This document shows, one piece after another, positions 1 through 12,800 of a stretch of 64,000 nt of DNA. Under the pieces are notes generated by a model that had not been told where the DNA came from, made no database searches, and saw only the letters and a list, made by a program, of their open reading frames with translations. This stretch comes from Pseudeuparius sepicola (taxonomy: Eukaryota; Arthropoda; Insecta; Coleoptera; Anthribidae): the NCBI GenBank assembly GCA_963920635.1, contig OY987298.1, positions 64,563,949 to 64,627,948 of the forward strand, written 5' to 3'. The translations under genes were made by a program, and so were the position numbers. The stretch's first letter is position 1. Each line of letters starts with the position of its first letter.

Positions 1-692
1 TGTACGGCACCTTCTGACAGAAAAACCAAACTGCTGCTTCTTGTGCAGCCTACACAACAAATCTATTGATTTTCAAATTTACTAAAATATGTATACTGAA
101 GGATTGCGCTTCTATATAGGAAACAATTTCGCAATGTGTACGAAAAGTTAAATGAGCCTTTATCGGCCGGGTTTTGAATATTTGGTCACTTTTGACGGGC
201 GATTTCTCGGCGTCTGACGTTTGATGTTTACATCTCGCCAAGGCCTACTTATTGAAAAAATCGTACAATAATGGGCTACATTATTGTACGATTTCTGTGC
301 TTTTAATGACGATTTTGGGACATTTTAATGCCGATTTCAAGAAAATAACTATTATTTGAATAATTGTTACAATATAATCTCTGTATATATTTAATTGTAT
401 TTATGTTACTACTACTTACATATGCTAAAAATGACATTTAAAGAAATCGCTTAAAATTTGTTAAAATTTAAAAAAGTTTTAGTTGGAGGAGTTGTTTATT
501 TTTAACTTTTACATAAGTGTACCGAAATATGGTCGCTATACTAAAAGATTTAATTACCTATTTTAAATTTTTTAATAATAATTTTCTGAAAATTTTAGCA
601 ACTATTTTATATCACTAGCTTTATCATTGTATTCACTTTTTATTGCTAAATATCGATAAATATGTGTAAATTAAAGTTTTAGATCGGAAAAT
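1..692. other. AT-rich stretch, nothing recognised
   Basis: AT-rich non-coding DNA. The only open frames are short and resemble nothing I know. A small hairpin around 'ATTGTACGATTTC' near 260-295 (direct and inverted copies of GTACAATAAT) is the only local structure seen. Confidence 0.5.
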
Positions 693-2937
693 CGTGATTT
701 TACTCAGTATGCATTTCGAAGGTCATTATTATGTTGCGCATATTCTTACAATAATAAGGTACCTATGAATCAGAGTCATCCTGGGTTCTTCATATTAAAA
801 ATTGAGTTTTCATTTATTGGAAAAATATGCGTTTGGATATGACTTTAGTCAGGCTGCCATGTGTTTAATAATGAAGTTCAAAATAGAAAATTCTTCGGAC
901 AACAATAGGCATACTGTTGACGTGGACCCAAAGGCTACTATTGTCACGTGAACTTGTATTTTAATATTTAATTTTTACACGTTTCTGAACAGGCTGCCAA
1001 TGATAAGTATGTACCTAAGTTCTTGTCATAAGACTGTTGAAGAAAAGATGGCATACCGTTTGCCCATGTCCAGTTACAACTTTTCATCGAATAAATCGTT
1101 TAAATGATTAAATAACATTCAATTTAAACTGTACTTCATCTCAGCCTTCTGGCTACCCCCAAAAATACTTTCAAAAATTCGGAAAAGTCAACGGAAGCGG
1201 AACAAATAACAGAAATAATTATTCTCAACGGATAATTCGAAATAAAAATACGAAAAATCTAGTAACTTCGTTACAACATAGTTATCATTGGCAGCCTTTT
1301 CAGCAACGTGCAAAATTAATTGTTAAAATACAAGTTCACGTGACAATAATAGCCCTTTGGCCCCACGCCAACGGTACGCCTATGGTTTTCCGATGAATTT
1401 TCTATTTTGAACTTCATTATAAAACACATATGGCAGCCTGACTAAAATTATATCAAAACGCATTATAGCGCTATTTTCGTTCACGTCCGATTTTTCCCTT
1501 TTGTGTACTCACCGGGGGGCTTCCTTATAGCCTCTTTTATTTAAGAAAGGAAAAATCGGACTTTCGGTGAAACGGTTTGCTCAGGCGCCAGTTTTTTAGA
1601 GCGGTATGCTCCGCTTTATACCCAGGATAGCATTCGTCAGAGAAAAATTAATTCCAGAGGTCAGTGGTGCGTCGAGCGTAGGGTACAAATAAGGAAGATT
1701 TGGCAAATTTTAACACGGTTTATTAACTGTTCGATTAACAATAATAAGTATTTTATAATATTGATTTAACAATGTTAACTTATGTCCACGGCCGGTCCAG
1801 AGAGATCCACGTAAATGTCTGGAAAGAGAAACGTGCAGGTTAAGCCTCTATCGCGGAAATTCTATTTTATTATTGACACGGTTTTGTCTACAGGCGGTAA
1901 GCAAGCTCAGAACTATTCAGGACAACTAATAGAAAATACGGCAAATTTAATAAGACGCGGGAAGAGTCATCCACGCCCAGCCCAAGCGATAATATTCGGC
2001 TAAGCTTGGTGCAAACTGTGTTTCAGAATTAAATAACTTTTCCGGTGTTGGCAGTAGATGATAACTCGCGCCACCAACACGGTACCAAGCCTAGCTTCAG
2101 TTAACCTTGATCTGGGGGTGGGGTGAACCGCGCGTTGTCGGCTGCGGATAGTGGACTCATAACAGCAACACGGTTCGGGACAGTTTCTAAATCTAACCTA
2201 ATAATGCTCACCAGGAAATATGCCGGAAATCAGACAGCCTCCTCGGCGTATTTATCAGCCTGGGTGGCGCCCCTCTCTTCGTGAGTGCGCCGGCCGCCCA
2301 TTGGTCGGGGCAGTGGCGAGGCATCAGGTGACCGTCCCCACTCTTCCGGTACCCAAAACGGCTGCCGGGGGCTAGCGGGGCCATTAGGGGTGGTTGGACC
2401 TCCCATAGGGCTCGGACGGTGGTCTGTCTGGATCGGGCATGTCCAGTATACCCTGTTTCCCAAAAAGAACGGCGGCTCTAGCTGTAATTTGAATTAATAT
2501 CCCGGTTCTACCCATAGCCGGTATCCCTCATCCCTTATGATGACATAAACAATTCTTTACGAGCGGCGGAAAGCCGGAAAATAATCAAAACCAAAGTTTA
2601 ATCGAAATATCGACCGCCGGTCTCCTATGTAGAAAAAAAAGAATCATTCATGAATATATAAAAACTACGGCGGTCGGTCGGCTGCTACACATAGCGCGGC
2701 GAAGAAATAAATGAAATAAAATGAAAATTTGTAACCAGCGGAAAATTACTAGTAACTTCGTTACAGCATATTTCTTGGATAAATGAAAACTCAGTTTTTT
2801 AAATGAAGAACCCGGGATGACTCTCTGATTCATACCTTATTATTGTGAGAATATACGCATAACCATTGAGTAAATTTATTCCTTTACTCAATGGCATAAC
2901 GTAATGCACTTTGAAAGGCATACTGAGTAAAATCACG
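693..2937. repeat. Element-like structure bounded by ~145-170 bp imperfect inverted repeats
   Basis: The outer left arm (about 693-836) begins CGTGATTTTACTCAGTATGC. Its inverted copy ends at 2937 and runs back to about 2764. The arms share the blocks 'CAATAATAAGGTA', 'GAATCAGAG', 'GGGTTCTTCAT' and 'GAGTTTTCATTTAT'. The right arm carries an extra 33-bp palindrome at about 2861-2893 (CCATTGAGTAAA, short loop, TTTACTCAATGG). No protein I recognise lies between the arms, and no target duplication could be settled, so this may be a non-autonomous foldback element or a decayed DNA transposon. A second inverted repeat is nested inside it. Confidence 0.55.
826..1470. repeat. Nested inverted repeat, arms ~185 bp
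   Basis: The left arm (about 826-1010) and right arm (about 1287-1470) are imperfect reverse complements. Shared blocks include TTTAGTCAGGCTGCCAT, GAAGTTCAAAATAGAAAATTC, 'ACTATTGTCACGTGAACTTG' and 'GGCTGCCAATGATAA'. The 275-bp spacer contains the short palindrome AGTAACTTCGTTACA, which recurs near 2749. No coding capacity was recognised. It looks like a separate foldback or MITE insertion within the larger 693-2937 structure. Confidence 0.6.
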
Positions 2938-3099
2938 TCCAAAAATCTGTCACTATCTCCCGGTCTAGGTATTCTGTTATGTTTGTTGAAAAGTTGACGC
3001 ATATCGTGAAGCATTTAGGATATATAAATTTATTTACATTTTCTTTTTGCAATTTCTTGTGGGAGTAAATTGCGTTCCTCCTTACATCAACTGGTGTAT

Positions 3100-3470
3100 A
3101 CGTTTTGGACTTAACCCTCTTCGCGGCGACGGGGCGCTTCTTCCTCCGGGGCCAATTTAAAGGCCGAACGCGGGGGCGTTGGGGCCCGCGAGGGGTACCG
3201 GGCGCGGCGGTCTCCCATGGGGCCCTCGCCCCCACGGGGACGCCCGCCACCATCCATCACCCGGCCGGGCTAAAAAGTAATTAAGCCATTCATTCCGGCC
3301 GCTGCGCCGCGCCGCCGGCCGGCCGGCCGGTGGATCCCAACAATCGCGCCGGTTTTTAATTGTTGTGGTCGCTCCCTTCGACGGACTTGTATACGGAGAA
3401 TGTATACGTTTGACAACTGCGCAGTGCACGCAATTTAATTAGATACTCCGCCGGGGCCGCGGGAATGCTT
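3100..3470. other. GC/CpG-rich patch
   Basis: An isolated GC-rich block in AT-rich surroundings, with a (GGCC)n-like run near 3318-3330 and many CpG dinucleotides. Open frames across it have low-complexity, Pro/Arg/Gly-rich translations and are not credible proteins. It could be a CpG-island promoter of a neighbouring gene or a fragment of a GC-rich repeat; the sequence does not decide. Confidence 0.3.
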
Positions 3471-3998
3471 GGGATGTATCCTTTTGGGGACACGGCCAAC
3501 CATTAGGCACCCACACCCACACACCAGCAATCATTCCGTAACGAAAAATGCATCTAAGTTGTTATATCAGCTTTCAATGAACATGTCCGCACTGTTTTCT
3601 AACCTACTCAAAGATTTAGCATATAAATTTTATGTTTGGGTAATGGGTTCGTATACTTCGGACAAAAATATAGGTATATTTTTTTTATCTATCGGTAGAA
3701 AATGACAAAAAAATCGACCCGTGTCTTTCATTTTTTTCATATTTGCTTTAGATTTGCTGTAATTTTATAAATAATACTTTCCCGCCAAAGGTTGTGACGT
3801 AGTTGCCCTTCCTTATACAAGGGGTATTTCATAAATTTTACTGGAATTCTGATATAGTTTGTTAGCATATTATGGTATTATTAAATACCTGATGTAACTT
3901 TTATTAAAATAATTTATTATTGTCAATATCTTTCAATATAATTTCATTGCAGATCATGGTAATTAACAAAAATATTATCATTATATTAATACATTCTA

Positions 3999-5612
3999 CA
4001 GTGTGACCCATTTGTTTTGGGGTCAGTCTGTAAAAAGTGTATCAATCGTGCGATTTGGCTGATTTTTTTTAAAAATTGTAGAGCTCGATGAACTGCACAT
4101 TTTGAACAAAAATTGCCTGGTTCGCATAAAATCCAAAGCCTACTATGACCGTTTTTATGAGCAAAATTTTAAGAAACCATATTAGCGTTTTTTTTTTTTT
4201 TTGAAAAAATCTGTGTGCGCCAATGGATTGAGCACCCCTCGAAATGGGTATGTACAAAATTTCATCAAAATATTTCAAGTAATAACGATTTTGTAGAAAA
4301 ATTAAAAATGCAGCCAAGGTACGTCTTTATTTTCAAAAATTCAAAGTTGGCCATGGAAAATAATTGAATTGTAATAATACAACCTTATGCTTATAAACAC
4401 AAAACATAAAAACAATTAAAATTATAAAATTTTTGTAACTTCTACCAAGCCTCCATTTTCTACAATGCATTTGTCGTTCCTCTTGCGTACATTCAAAATT
4501 ACATTTCGTATTTGCTGTGGAGTAATTTCCTCACAACTACGGTTTATCCTAGCTTGCAGTTCTTGTAAATTATGGGGTCTTGACTTATAAACATTTTGCT
4601 TAAATGTACCCCAAAGAAAAAAATCTAAAGGAGTTAAGTCCGGAGATCTCGGTGGCCACTCACAGAAAGGACTATTTCGCCCTATCCAACAGTTTTCAAA
4701 ATTATTATCTAGCCAGTTTCTGATTAAACGAGCATTATGAATAGGACTGCCATCTAACTGTAACTTTAAATTTAAACGGTATCTTAATGGTAACTCATCT
4801 AAAGCATTTCTAAATTCAATTTCTAGAAAATTCAAGAAGCCAGCCGCATTCAAATTCCCTTCAAAGAAAAATGGGCCAATTATTCTGTCGCGTAGTATTC
4901 CACACCAAACGTTAATTTTTTGTGAATATTGTCTCCTTGCATTTATTATAAACTCTGGATTTTCAGCTGACCAGTGACGGCAGTTTTGACTTGATACTAC
5001 ACCATTTGTAGTAAACGTGGCTTCGTCGGTGAATAAAATTTCATTTAAAAAGTTGCCATTATGGAGATATTCACCTTAAATTCGGCCGCAGCTTCTGCTG
5101 CCGAGCGCTCGTTGTCGCCCACGAGTCGAACAATTTCTATTTTGTCTCTTATGCTTAAATATTCCATAATTATGATAATTAATTGTATTGAGCACAAACA
5201 ATTTCTGAACTCAATTTAGACACTTTGACACTTAATAAAAGTAAACAATTCAATTATTTTCCATGGCCAACTTTGAATTTTTGAAAATAAAGACGTACCT
5301 TGGCTGCATTTTTAATTTTTCTACAAAATCGTTATTACTTGAAATATTTTGATGAAATTTTGTACATACCCATTTCGAGGGGTGCTCAATCCATTGGCGC
5401 ACACAGATTTTTTCAAAAAAAAACGCTAATATGGTTTCTTAAAATTTTGCTCATAAAAACGGTCATAGTAGGCTTTGGATTTTATGCGAACCAGGCAATT
5501 TTTGTTCAAAATGTGCAGTTCATCGAGCTCTACAATTTAAAAAAAAAATCAGCCAAATCGCACGATTGATACACTTTTTACAGACTGACCCCAAAACAAA
5601 TGGGTCACACTG
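3999..5612 (-). mobile_element. Tc1/mariner-superfamily element with ~370-bp TIRs
   Basis: The ends read CAGTGTGACCCATTTG and its reverse complement, flanked by TA on both sides (3997-3998 and 5613-5614), which is the target duplication expected of the IS630-Tc1-mariner superfamily. The terminal inverted repeats are unusually long: about 3999-4372 and 5245-5612, nearly identical. They even contain mirror-image open frames that should not be read as genes. The roughly 870-bp interior encodes a deleted transposase on the minus strand. The near identity of the arms suggests recent insertion or gene conversion between arms. Confidence 0.92.
4422..5167 (-). pseudogene. Mariner-type transposase, internally deleted
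   Basis: A DDE transposase remnant inside the long-TIR element. The N-terminus starts at 5167 with MEYLSIRDKIEIVRLVGD, a helix-turn-helix opening seen in insect mariner relatives. It runs about 30 residues and then jumps, near 5075, to another frame that enters the catalytic domain. The first catalytic Asp sits in LFTDEATF, the second in LDGSPIHN and the third in the SPDLTPLDFFLWG block, with roughly 42 residues between the second and third acids. The C-terminus ends in ENGGLVEVTKIL. Most of the DNA-binding and linker region is missing at the junction, so the copy is not functional. Family assignment rests on the DDE motifs, the TA duplication and the TIRs; the exact subfamily is uncertain. 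Confidence 0.88.
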
Positions 5613-5769
5613 TATACGACCCCGGTCGCCAGGTAAACGGCTATGCAAGTTTGGCAATACTGCTTAGCCCCGATGATTCATTTGACACTCAACGTTTGAC
5701 GTATGAGAACTTATACAGTTCAAATTTGCACTGCAAGTTTGTGTTATTATTTGAATAGTTTTTTACATA

Positions 5770-6050
5770 GCAAATCGAACTTTTCAAAGTATGGAGCAAG
5801 GATTTCTGAAGGCGACATCGGACAATCTGCCATATTATGTGGAATTGGAAATGGTGTGTTCGTTTATTAAACTCGGGGGGACTTCGGAGGATCGGCCATG
5901 CTGCGGCTTTGCCGCCGCGATGTTCGCCCGCTTCGCAGCCTCACGTCCGTCACGCGCGGGATTCGCCTTCCAAATCGAAGCCGGTCTCTCTGCTATGATT
6001 GTAGAACGTTTCTTCTTCTTAGGTTCCGGATATTTTGGAAAATGAAAATA
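5770..6050 (+). other. GC-rich patch with a possible short exon
   Basis: An open frame begins at 5791 after an AT-rich leader. Its first 27 or so residues (starting MEQGFLKATSDNLPYY) look like ordinary protein sequence, ending near a GTGTGT that could act as a donor site. The frame then runs into CpG-rich, low-complexity coding. I cannot connect it to downstream exons or name a family, so this may be a first exon or chance. Confidence 0.15.
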
Positions 6051-6189
6051 TCACTTTAGACATGAATTATTATTATTCAAACTTTATCCACTATAAGAAG
6101 GTAACCAATTAGGGAAAGAATGAACACAACATAATTTACAGTTTATTGAGCAATAATTTACAATACAACTTAACTTTTTAACTTAAATA

Positions 6190-6480
6190 TATTTCATGAA
6201 ATTAAAGGCCTCACACAATAACCATTATGTGATCTAAAAGGTACATTAATTGATGGTTTACCCTCGAATGTATATTGAGCATTGCAAATGCTCGAATTCC
6301 TCTTATTATCCTCTCTACATGTATTGGAAGGGAAGCAATTCGTTTGCTTTTTATGTAGCACTGAGGCACAACTTCCTTTTTCAAGATAATCTTGCTTCCC
6401 ACAGTTTTGAAGAACATCCAATTCTTACCATCACGCTCAAGCTAAAAAAAATACATCTTACTATTCTTATACAAAAATTA
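6190..6480 (-). pseudogene. DDE_4 (ISL2EU/Harbinger-like) transposase C-terminal scrap
   Basis: On the minus strand the open stretch contains SKRIASLPIHVERIIRGIR. This closely resembles the 'RIASLRIHVERxIxRI' signature near the C-terminus of insect DDE_Tnp_4 transposases. It is followed by a hydrophobic stretch with LDHIMVIV and CGLYNF, as expected for the end of that domain. A stop at 6211 interrupts the frame, and nothing upstream of about 6480 can be attached. The catalytic acids of the family are not in this piece. Identification is from one signature block, so the family call is moderate and the exact superfamily (PIF/Harbinger versus ISL2EU) is left open. Confidence 0.55.
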
Positions 6481-6489
6481 TTGCAATAA

Positions 6490-7860
6490 AAGTTGCTCGA
6501 TTAAAGAGTAGGTAAGTAAGAACTTAAATATGAAATAAAATTCACAATAATATAAACTATAAATACTTAATATTATTATAATCTTGTAATCTCTATATGT
6601 AATAAAAATTATTAACAGGGGTTATTTTGAGGTTTATTACCTACATTCAGGTAGATGTAGTCTTATATAACCCCAAGACAGTAAGTATTAAAAAAAGAAG
6701 CAAAAGTGCTTCAAACTATCTATAACAGATAATATGTACCTACTTACGTTGAAATGGTCTTCGTAACAATATAAAAACGTTTTCCTCATTGGAAGGCCAA
6801 CTATTTCCAACCACCGTTTTAGGTGAATTTCGTCGGTGTCGATAAAAACAATTTTCCAGAGTTTCTGCTGGAGTTTTCACAAGAGGGAACGAACAACCTC
6901 CATGACTATTATAATGACGCGCAAACTAGTAAATAACTAAAGATCACTTGCTTATTTTCTGCTAACGCATTGGGCAAAGGGCTGATAATTTTTGCAGGTA
7001 GAAACGTTTTCAGACAACTATTGATAGTTTGATAGCGGTTGTATTTATAAAGGTTAACAGGCCAGGACAGGTTATTTTATTTGACGGAAGACGAAGAGGG
7101 GAGAAGGCGACGTTGCCGGTTCTTAAATTAATGCTAACTACGTCACAGCCATTTCAATACGTATTCAACTCAATTTTGCAACTAAACTACCACGAAAAAA
7201 ATTTTTTCTTTGGCGTTTCCGTACGTTTAAAGGCGATATCTATCCATTGCAAAAATAAAAAAAATGTGGTATACGAGCCCATTCTACTTACAGTTTTAAA
7301 CATTTTATGATTAATTTAGTGGGCCCCATTTCCTTTTAGTTTCCATTGTTTTTCTCTGTAGGGCTTCCATCAGTTTCTAGAAATTTGCTAGAACTTTGAT
7401 TTGTGCATCTGTCATTGGCCAGGAATATTCTAGAGTAGTCTCCAGGCTTCCACTTGAATATATAAGCCCTGGCAATTGGGCCTGAGGGAAGTTGAAGGTT
7501 ATTACGCGATTTTAGTGCGATTTTTAGAGCTGATAGAGTATTATTGGTCAGTGACAGTATATGACAAGTTTATTTGTGATTTGTGAAAGTTAAACAATAA
7601 AGTTGGTAACCAAGACAACGAGTTTGGACTGTGATTGTTGAGATTCAGTACAATTCTTTTTTGTTTAAAAATTGAAATGAAATTTCGACCAAAAGATCCA
7701 TAGATAAGTAATGTTCTATGTTTGTTATAAAGAATAACAATAGACCTAACCTCAATTTCTTATTAATAAATTGCAATTTTATGTTTAAATCCCCCAGGCC
7801 ATGGGCATGTGCATTTTAGGGTGCTAGAAATTAAAATAAAAACTAAACTGTACTAAACGG
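6490..7860. other. No recognisable gene
   Basis: AT-rich sequence with short open frames only; nothing similar to a known protein or RNA was recognised. Just downstream, at about 7866-7915, lie two near-copies of the motif CGGGTRNYATCGGACACAC spaced about 30 bp apart, shortly before the pogo-like coding remnant. Confidence 0.4.
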
Positions 7861-7960
7861 TGCTGTTCGGGTAGTATCGGACACACATAATATTTCGGGT
7901 GACATCGGACACACTGAAATTTTAAACTGAACATTCTTATTTTCAGATTAACTATAAAAA

Positions 7961-9878
7961 ATGCCCAAGTACACTAATAGAAATATACGTGGCCAATGGA
8001 CCGAAGATCATATGAAAACAGCAGTTGAGGAAGTTATTACCAACAAGGTTTCAGTTCGAGTTGCTTCAGAAAGTGCACTTGAGGATAGAACAAAAAAAAA
8101 TTCTGGCTGGTCAGGAGCTAAATTAGCTCCAGATTTAGGAACATATCTTCCAACATTTTCAAAAGAATATGAAGTAGAACTTGTTAACCACGTTAAAGAT
8201 CTAGACGGCAGATTCATGCCTCTTAGTAGAAAAGAATTTTGTAAACTAGCATTTAGCCGAAAGATTAAAAATTCCACATAGATGCACTATAAGTCGGGAA
8301 AAGATTTTTATTATGCCTTCACAAAACGCCATCCTGAACTGTCGCTCAGAACGGCGGAATCAACTAGTCTTCAAAGGTCTGTGCGGGCTTCAATCGTACT
8401 CAAGTTGAACGTTTTTACAATCATCTCAAGATTTTAAAGGAGAAGTATTCCTTCAGTCCCTCTAAAATTTACAACGCCGATGAGACCGGAGTTTCAACTG
8501 TCCACCAAAACAGAGAAAAGGTTGTGTCTCTGAAAGGCAAAAATCAAGTGGGTAAGTTGACTTCAGGCGAAAGAGGTCGTTCAGTTACCATCATGTTGTG
8601 TATGAATGCTACCGGAGACCATTTTATTCCGCCATTATTTATATTCCCAAGGAAAAAGATGGTTGATCGTCTCAAAATTGGACCACCTGATGGCTCAACT
8701 TTCGCGACTCAAAATAATGGCTGGATGGATGGTCCCATTTTTCTTAAGTGGATACAAACATTTGCAAAACGAACTAAGCCAACCAAAGAGGAACCGATGC
8801 TTCTAATATTGGATGGCCATTGTATTCATAAAGAATTAAATGTGATCACGTTTGCTAAAGAAAATAATATCCGCTTAGTCTACCCTCTACCCCCCCACTG
8901 TACACATAAACTCCAACCTTTGGACCGAACAGTGATGAAGCCATTTAAAAATGCATACAATGAGGCAGCATCTTTGTGGATGCGTCAAAATCCTTTTGCA
9001 AGACTATGAAATTGCAGGACTAGTCAACCATGCCTACTCGAAAATTTGTCGCATGGATCTCGCTAAGAATGGTTTTCAGTGTACTGGTATCCACCCATAC
9101 AATCCTCTGGTATTTACTGAAGTTGATTTTCTTGGGTCTGATGGTTTAGATATTTCCGATGATGTTTACAACAAAGTAGGTACAGGTAGCTGCTGCTTCA
9201 AACGATGCTAATGGTCACATAAATGAGAATGTTTCACCAACCACAATCGAATCTAATGAACAATTTTGCAATTTACGTCAACCTGATAACAAAACTGACA
9301 ACCTAAAAACTCCACCAGGACTGACTACACCGCAAAAAACAACAACCAAGTGATATTGAGGAAACCTGTGGAATATTAAAAGAATCCAATGTAGAATATA
9401 TCAAATACAAGAAAAAAACACTAGAAATATCGACACCAGAAAACTGCAAACCCAATTTGACAATGAACAACCAAGCACATCGAGACAGTCGAAGACTGCT
9501 ACCAATGAAAAAACTTGTGCAAACAAAAGCTTTACAGAAAATTTGGAAGAACTTTCAGCCACTCCACAGTCTGTAGAGAGGCGGTTAAATGCGAAAAAAA
9601 GACGGACAGCAAAAAGTGAAATATTAACATCAACGGCATACAAAAAGGACTTGGAAGAGAAGCAGACACAAAAAAACACAAAAGGAAAAAGAAAAATTGA
9701 CCAACTAGAGGATTCCATTGGACAAAATAAAAATGTAAAGGACAAAAAATATAGCAAAGATAATTAATGCTCTGAACAGCAACAAGAAGCAACGGAGTGT
9801 ATCCTCTGTGGTGAAGACTTCGTCGAAAATTGGATACAATGCACCCAGTGCCATGGTTGGGCCCTCCGATCAAATTAA
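7961..9878 (+). pseudogene. Pogo-like (DDE_1) transposase, frameshifted
   Basis: A transposase of the pogo/Tigger-like DDE_1 type with several lesions. The N-terminus at 7961 (MPKYTNRNIRGQWTEDHM) is a helix-turn-helix DNA-binding start. The frame breaks near 8265, moves by one base and resumes with DFYYAFTKRHPELSLRTAES, with another break near 8370-8390. The first catalytic Asp lies in YNADETGVST (about 8470), the second in LILDGHCIH and the third in PPHCTHKLQPLDR. After 9009 the frame breaks again. Near 9799-9870 a partial cysteine/histidine motif (CILCGED...WIQCTQCHGWA) matches the PHD-like tail found in many insect relatives, cut short. No TIRs were found. The copy cannot encode an intact protein. 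Confidence 0.85.
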
Positions 9879-9879
9879 A

Positions 9880-12800
9880 ATGACTAGATGAGTAATACCT
9901 GGTTTATACACGTATAAAATGTTTGTGGCCTACAATAACAAAATACATAACCTCAATATCGGTGTTGATTGCTGTCAATAGACCCAACAACATGGGCGCG
10001 TATATTCTAAGGGACCAAAAATTAAAACAATAACTATTCTAATAAAACATTGTGTTTTCATTTAAGGCTACAAACATATAATACAAAAATACTTAGAAGA
10101 AATATAACTAGGTAGGTACTTATTTACATAATTTTACGTAAATGATGATGAAAAAGCTAGGCTTATGGGGAATTAGGTTAAGTATATTCTAAATTTACCT
10201 AAATCAATTTCTTATCATATATTTACAAATATTCGATATTAACTTCTATGTACTTCTATATATTATTGCATGATTTGAATCATTAGGAATAACCCTATTT
10301 TATATTTTTTACTTTTAATTTTTAAAAATGTTGTCTTGCATATTGCCCAAGCACGTATGGCTCTCTTTAAACTACCTACTCATGTCATCGATTTTGATGT
10401 CCACAAAATATCTCTGTATTTTTAATGTACGTCTGGAAATGAAGAAACAATTATACTAGGGTTATTTTTAAACAAAATTTTATAATTTTATACAGGGCAA
10501 TGAATTTAAGACTTTCCGTGTTTGGCTGAAATCGACAAACAAAAAAATTAAATTGTTTATTAAATTAGCACAAAATGAAAGCATCTAATATAAGAAAATA
10601 CCAAGTCAAGTGAATCAAAGAGGTGCAAGTTTTCTGGCAAATTATATGGTAAGATGTCTATGGGTCAATTAAAAAAAGGTGATCAAAATTTTGTTTTCAT
10701 TGTTGTTATTTGGGTTTACATCTTTCCACGAGACTTAACGTTTTCTTGATGGGGATTAATCTTAATAATCTTTTAAAATGAAATGAAATTTAACAAGAAT
10801 ATTAGTTGAGATAAGAGTCAAGAAAAGTTAGCCTAGAGTTTAATAATATATAGAGATTAATTAAAAAACCATTGATATATTTTATTGACCCTTGTCCCAA
10901 TTAATACACCTAGAATAGTCTACAAATTAAGCTACCGGATATTTCCCAACATCACACAGGTTTTGTTTTACTCTAAGCTATTTTTTTAACTTTATTATAC
11001 GTATGTATATTTTTAAACAAATCAGCATGTCTGGATAACATTTTTTGGATAAGTCGTGAAACACCATACATGTACACGCGCGGCCCTTGAAATCGTTCCA
11101 ATACGTGAGGACGCAAAGGCGTTCAACTGACAACGTTGCAATTACCCCTCCCCTCTCTCGAGGTTTGAAAGCCAGCGATAACCTTAAAAGGGTAGGTATG
11201 TGACGGCTAATCTAACATCTTATTACGCGACATTACCTTACGGACATTGCCAGTTACAGTGTAAAAAACAGTAAATTCGGCGCTGTTAGGTTGGCCTTAG
11301 ATTGCCTGAATAATTGTGGAAAATCTTATAACCCTGCCCACGGACATTGGTGGCTTTTTTCGCAAAAGTCTTTCGACAACCTCGAATATAGAGCCGTTCT
11401 AAAAATCGAAGAAGGTGGTAAATCTCTTAATTGGGTGTCGTACTTTCCTCCGGTATCAAAAAGAACCTCGAAAATCCGATATCTAAGAGAAATTCCCGAT
11501 TCACGTCATTCACGATTAACCACATTCGAGAAACGGTACGGCTGAAGAATCAACAAAACCGACGGAAAATCCTCTGAAACCACTATTGGAAATTGCTTGT
11601 TTTTTCTCATTTCTCGATTTTTCGGGGGCCGGGAAGCATCAGAACCTGACCCGAGGACTCCAGGGAACTTTAAAAATTGAAATAAACCAAAGTTTTGGTT
11701 CGCGGATAAAGAAGTGTAATACACCAATGTAAAAAACCTCTACGAGATTCTTCTACAATAACACAATTATACTTAGATATTGTACCTTATTTAACTAATA
11801 CCACTTTGGCAATCAAAGAAATCCGCGTAATTTCACGTTACGTGAATCTCAAAACACCAAGAAACTGTGTAAAACTTTAAAATCCACTTTATTATAATGA
11901 TAATGCAGCGATTTATTAACCTATTTTCGTTGACTGACGTATCGAAATTTTATTTTCTACGGGGAGGAGCGGGTCGGTACGAGGGAATGTAGGGGAAGTT
12001 GTTGATTTGTGAAGCCATGGAATTGGCGCAACGTTACCGCACTTACCCGAAATTCTTGATTTCTTGCTTATTTCTCATGACTAGTGGAACGATTTATGAG
12101 ACCGCGCGTGTACATATAGCGATAAATTACAAAACTTTATTGATACATTTTATTCATCCTTGTGACTTGTCTCAGCTAATACACTTGTTAATAATTTTAT
12201 GTTTGAATTATCAAAATAATTTTTGTAAAAACTTTAATATAGCATCACAGAAAATATAGTTCCACAAAAGTATATGCTGTATTTTCTGCGATAATATTGG
12301 AATTTACTTCTTTGTGGATTGTCTATTCTTGGAGTTTGTCACCAAGGCAGTGTCAGGTGTCAGTTAATTTTGTGGATGAACTGTTTCGTACTTCAGGCAA
12401 TCATTATCGAATTCATCTACATACTTCAGATGCTGTGAGAGTTGCTGACAGAGCCAATTCTAAAGAGTTGCACTTGCCAAATCTCTGATAACATAGTCAG
12501 CAGATTCTTTCAACCTGCATTATAATTAAAATTAATTTAAGTTTTTCCAAATCAGAATATGATTATTATCTAGTAATTTCACTATATAAAAATATCATAT
12601 TTTAAGATAAATTAGTGTAGGTACTACTGAAATGATGGTATTTAGGAATTTAACTAAAACTATACTGCGTGTCTTCTTTTTAAGTCGCCAAATTATAAGC
12701 ATTGGTAGAAGACTAAGAAAAAAGTTCATATGAACATGAGGCCATAGAAGCTTTAAAAGTAACATATAGGCTGAATTCTAAATTATGTTTTTTCTTACAA

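Noticed and set aside
4069..5569. Two almost identical 82- and 89-codon frames starting MAAFLIFLQNRYY on opposite strands
   Set aside because: They are the same TIR sequence read from either end of the mariner-type element, with no protein similarity.
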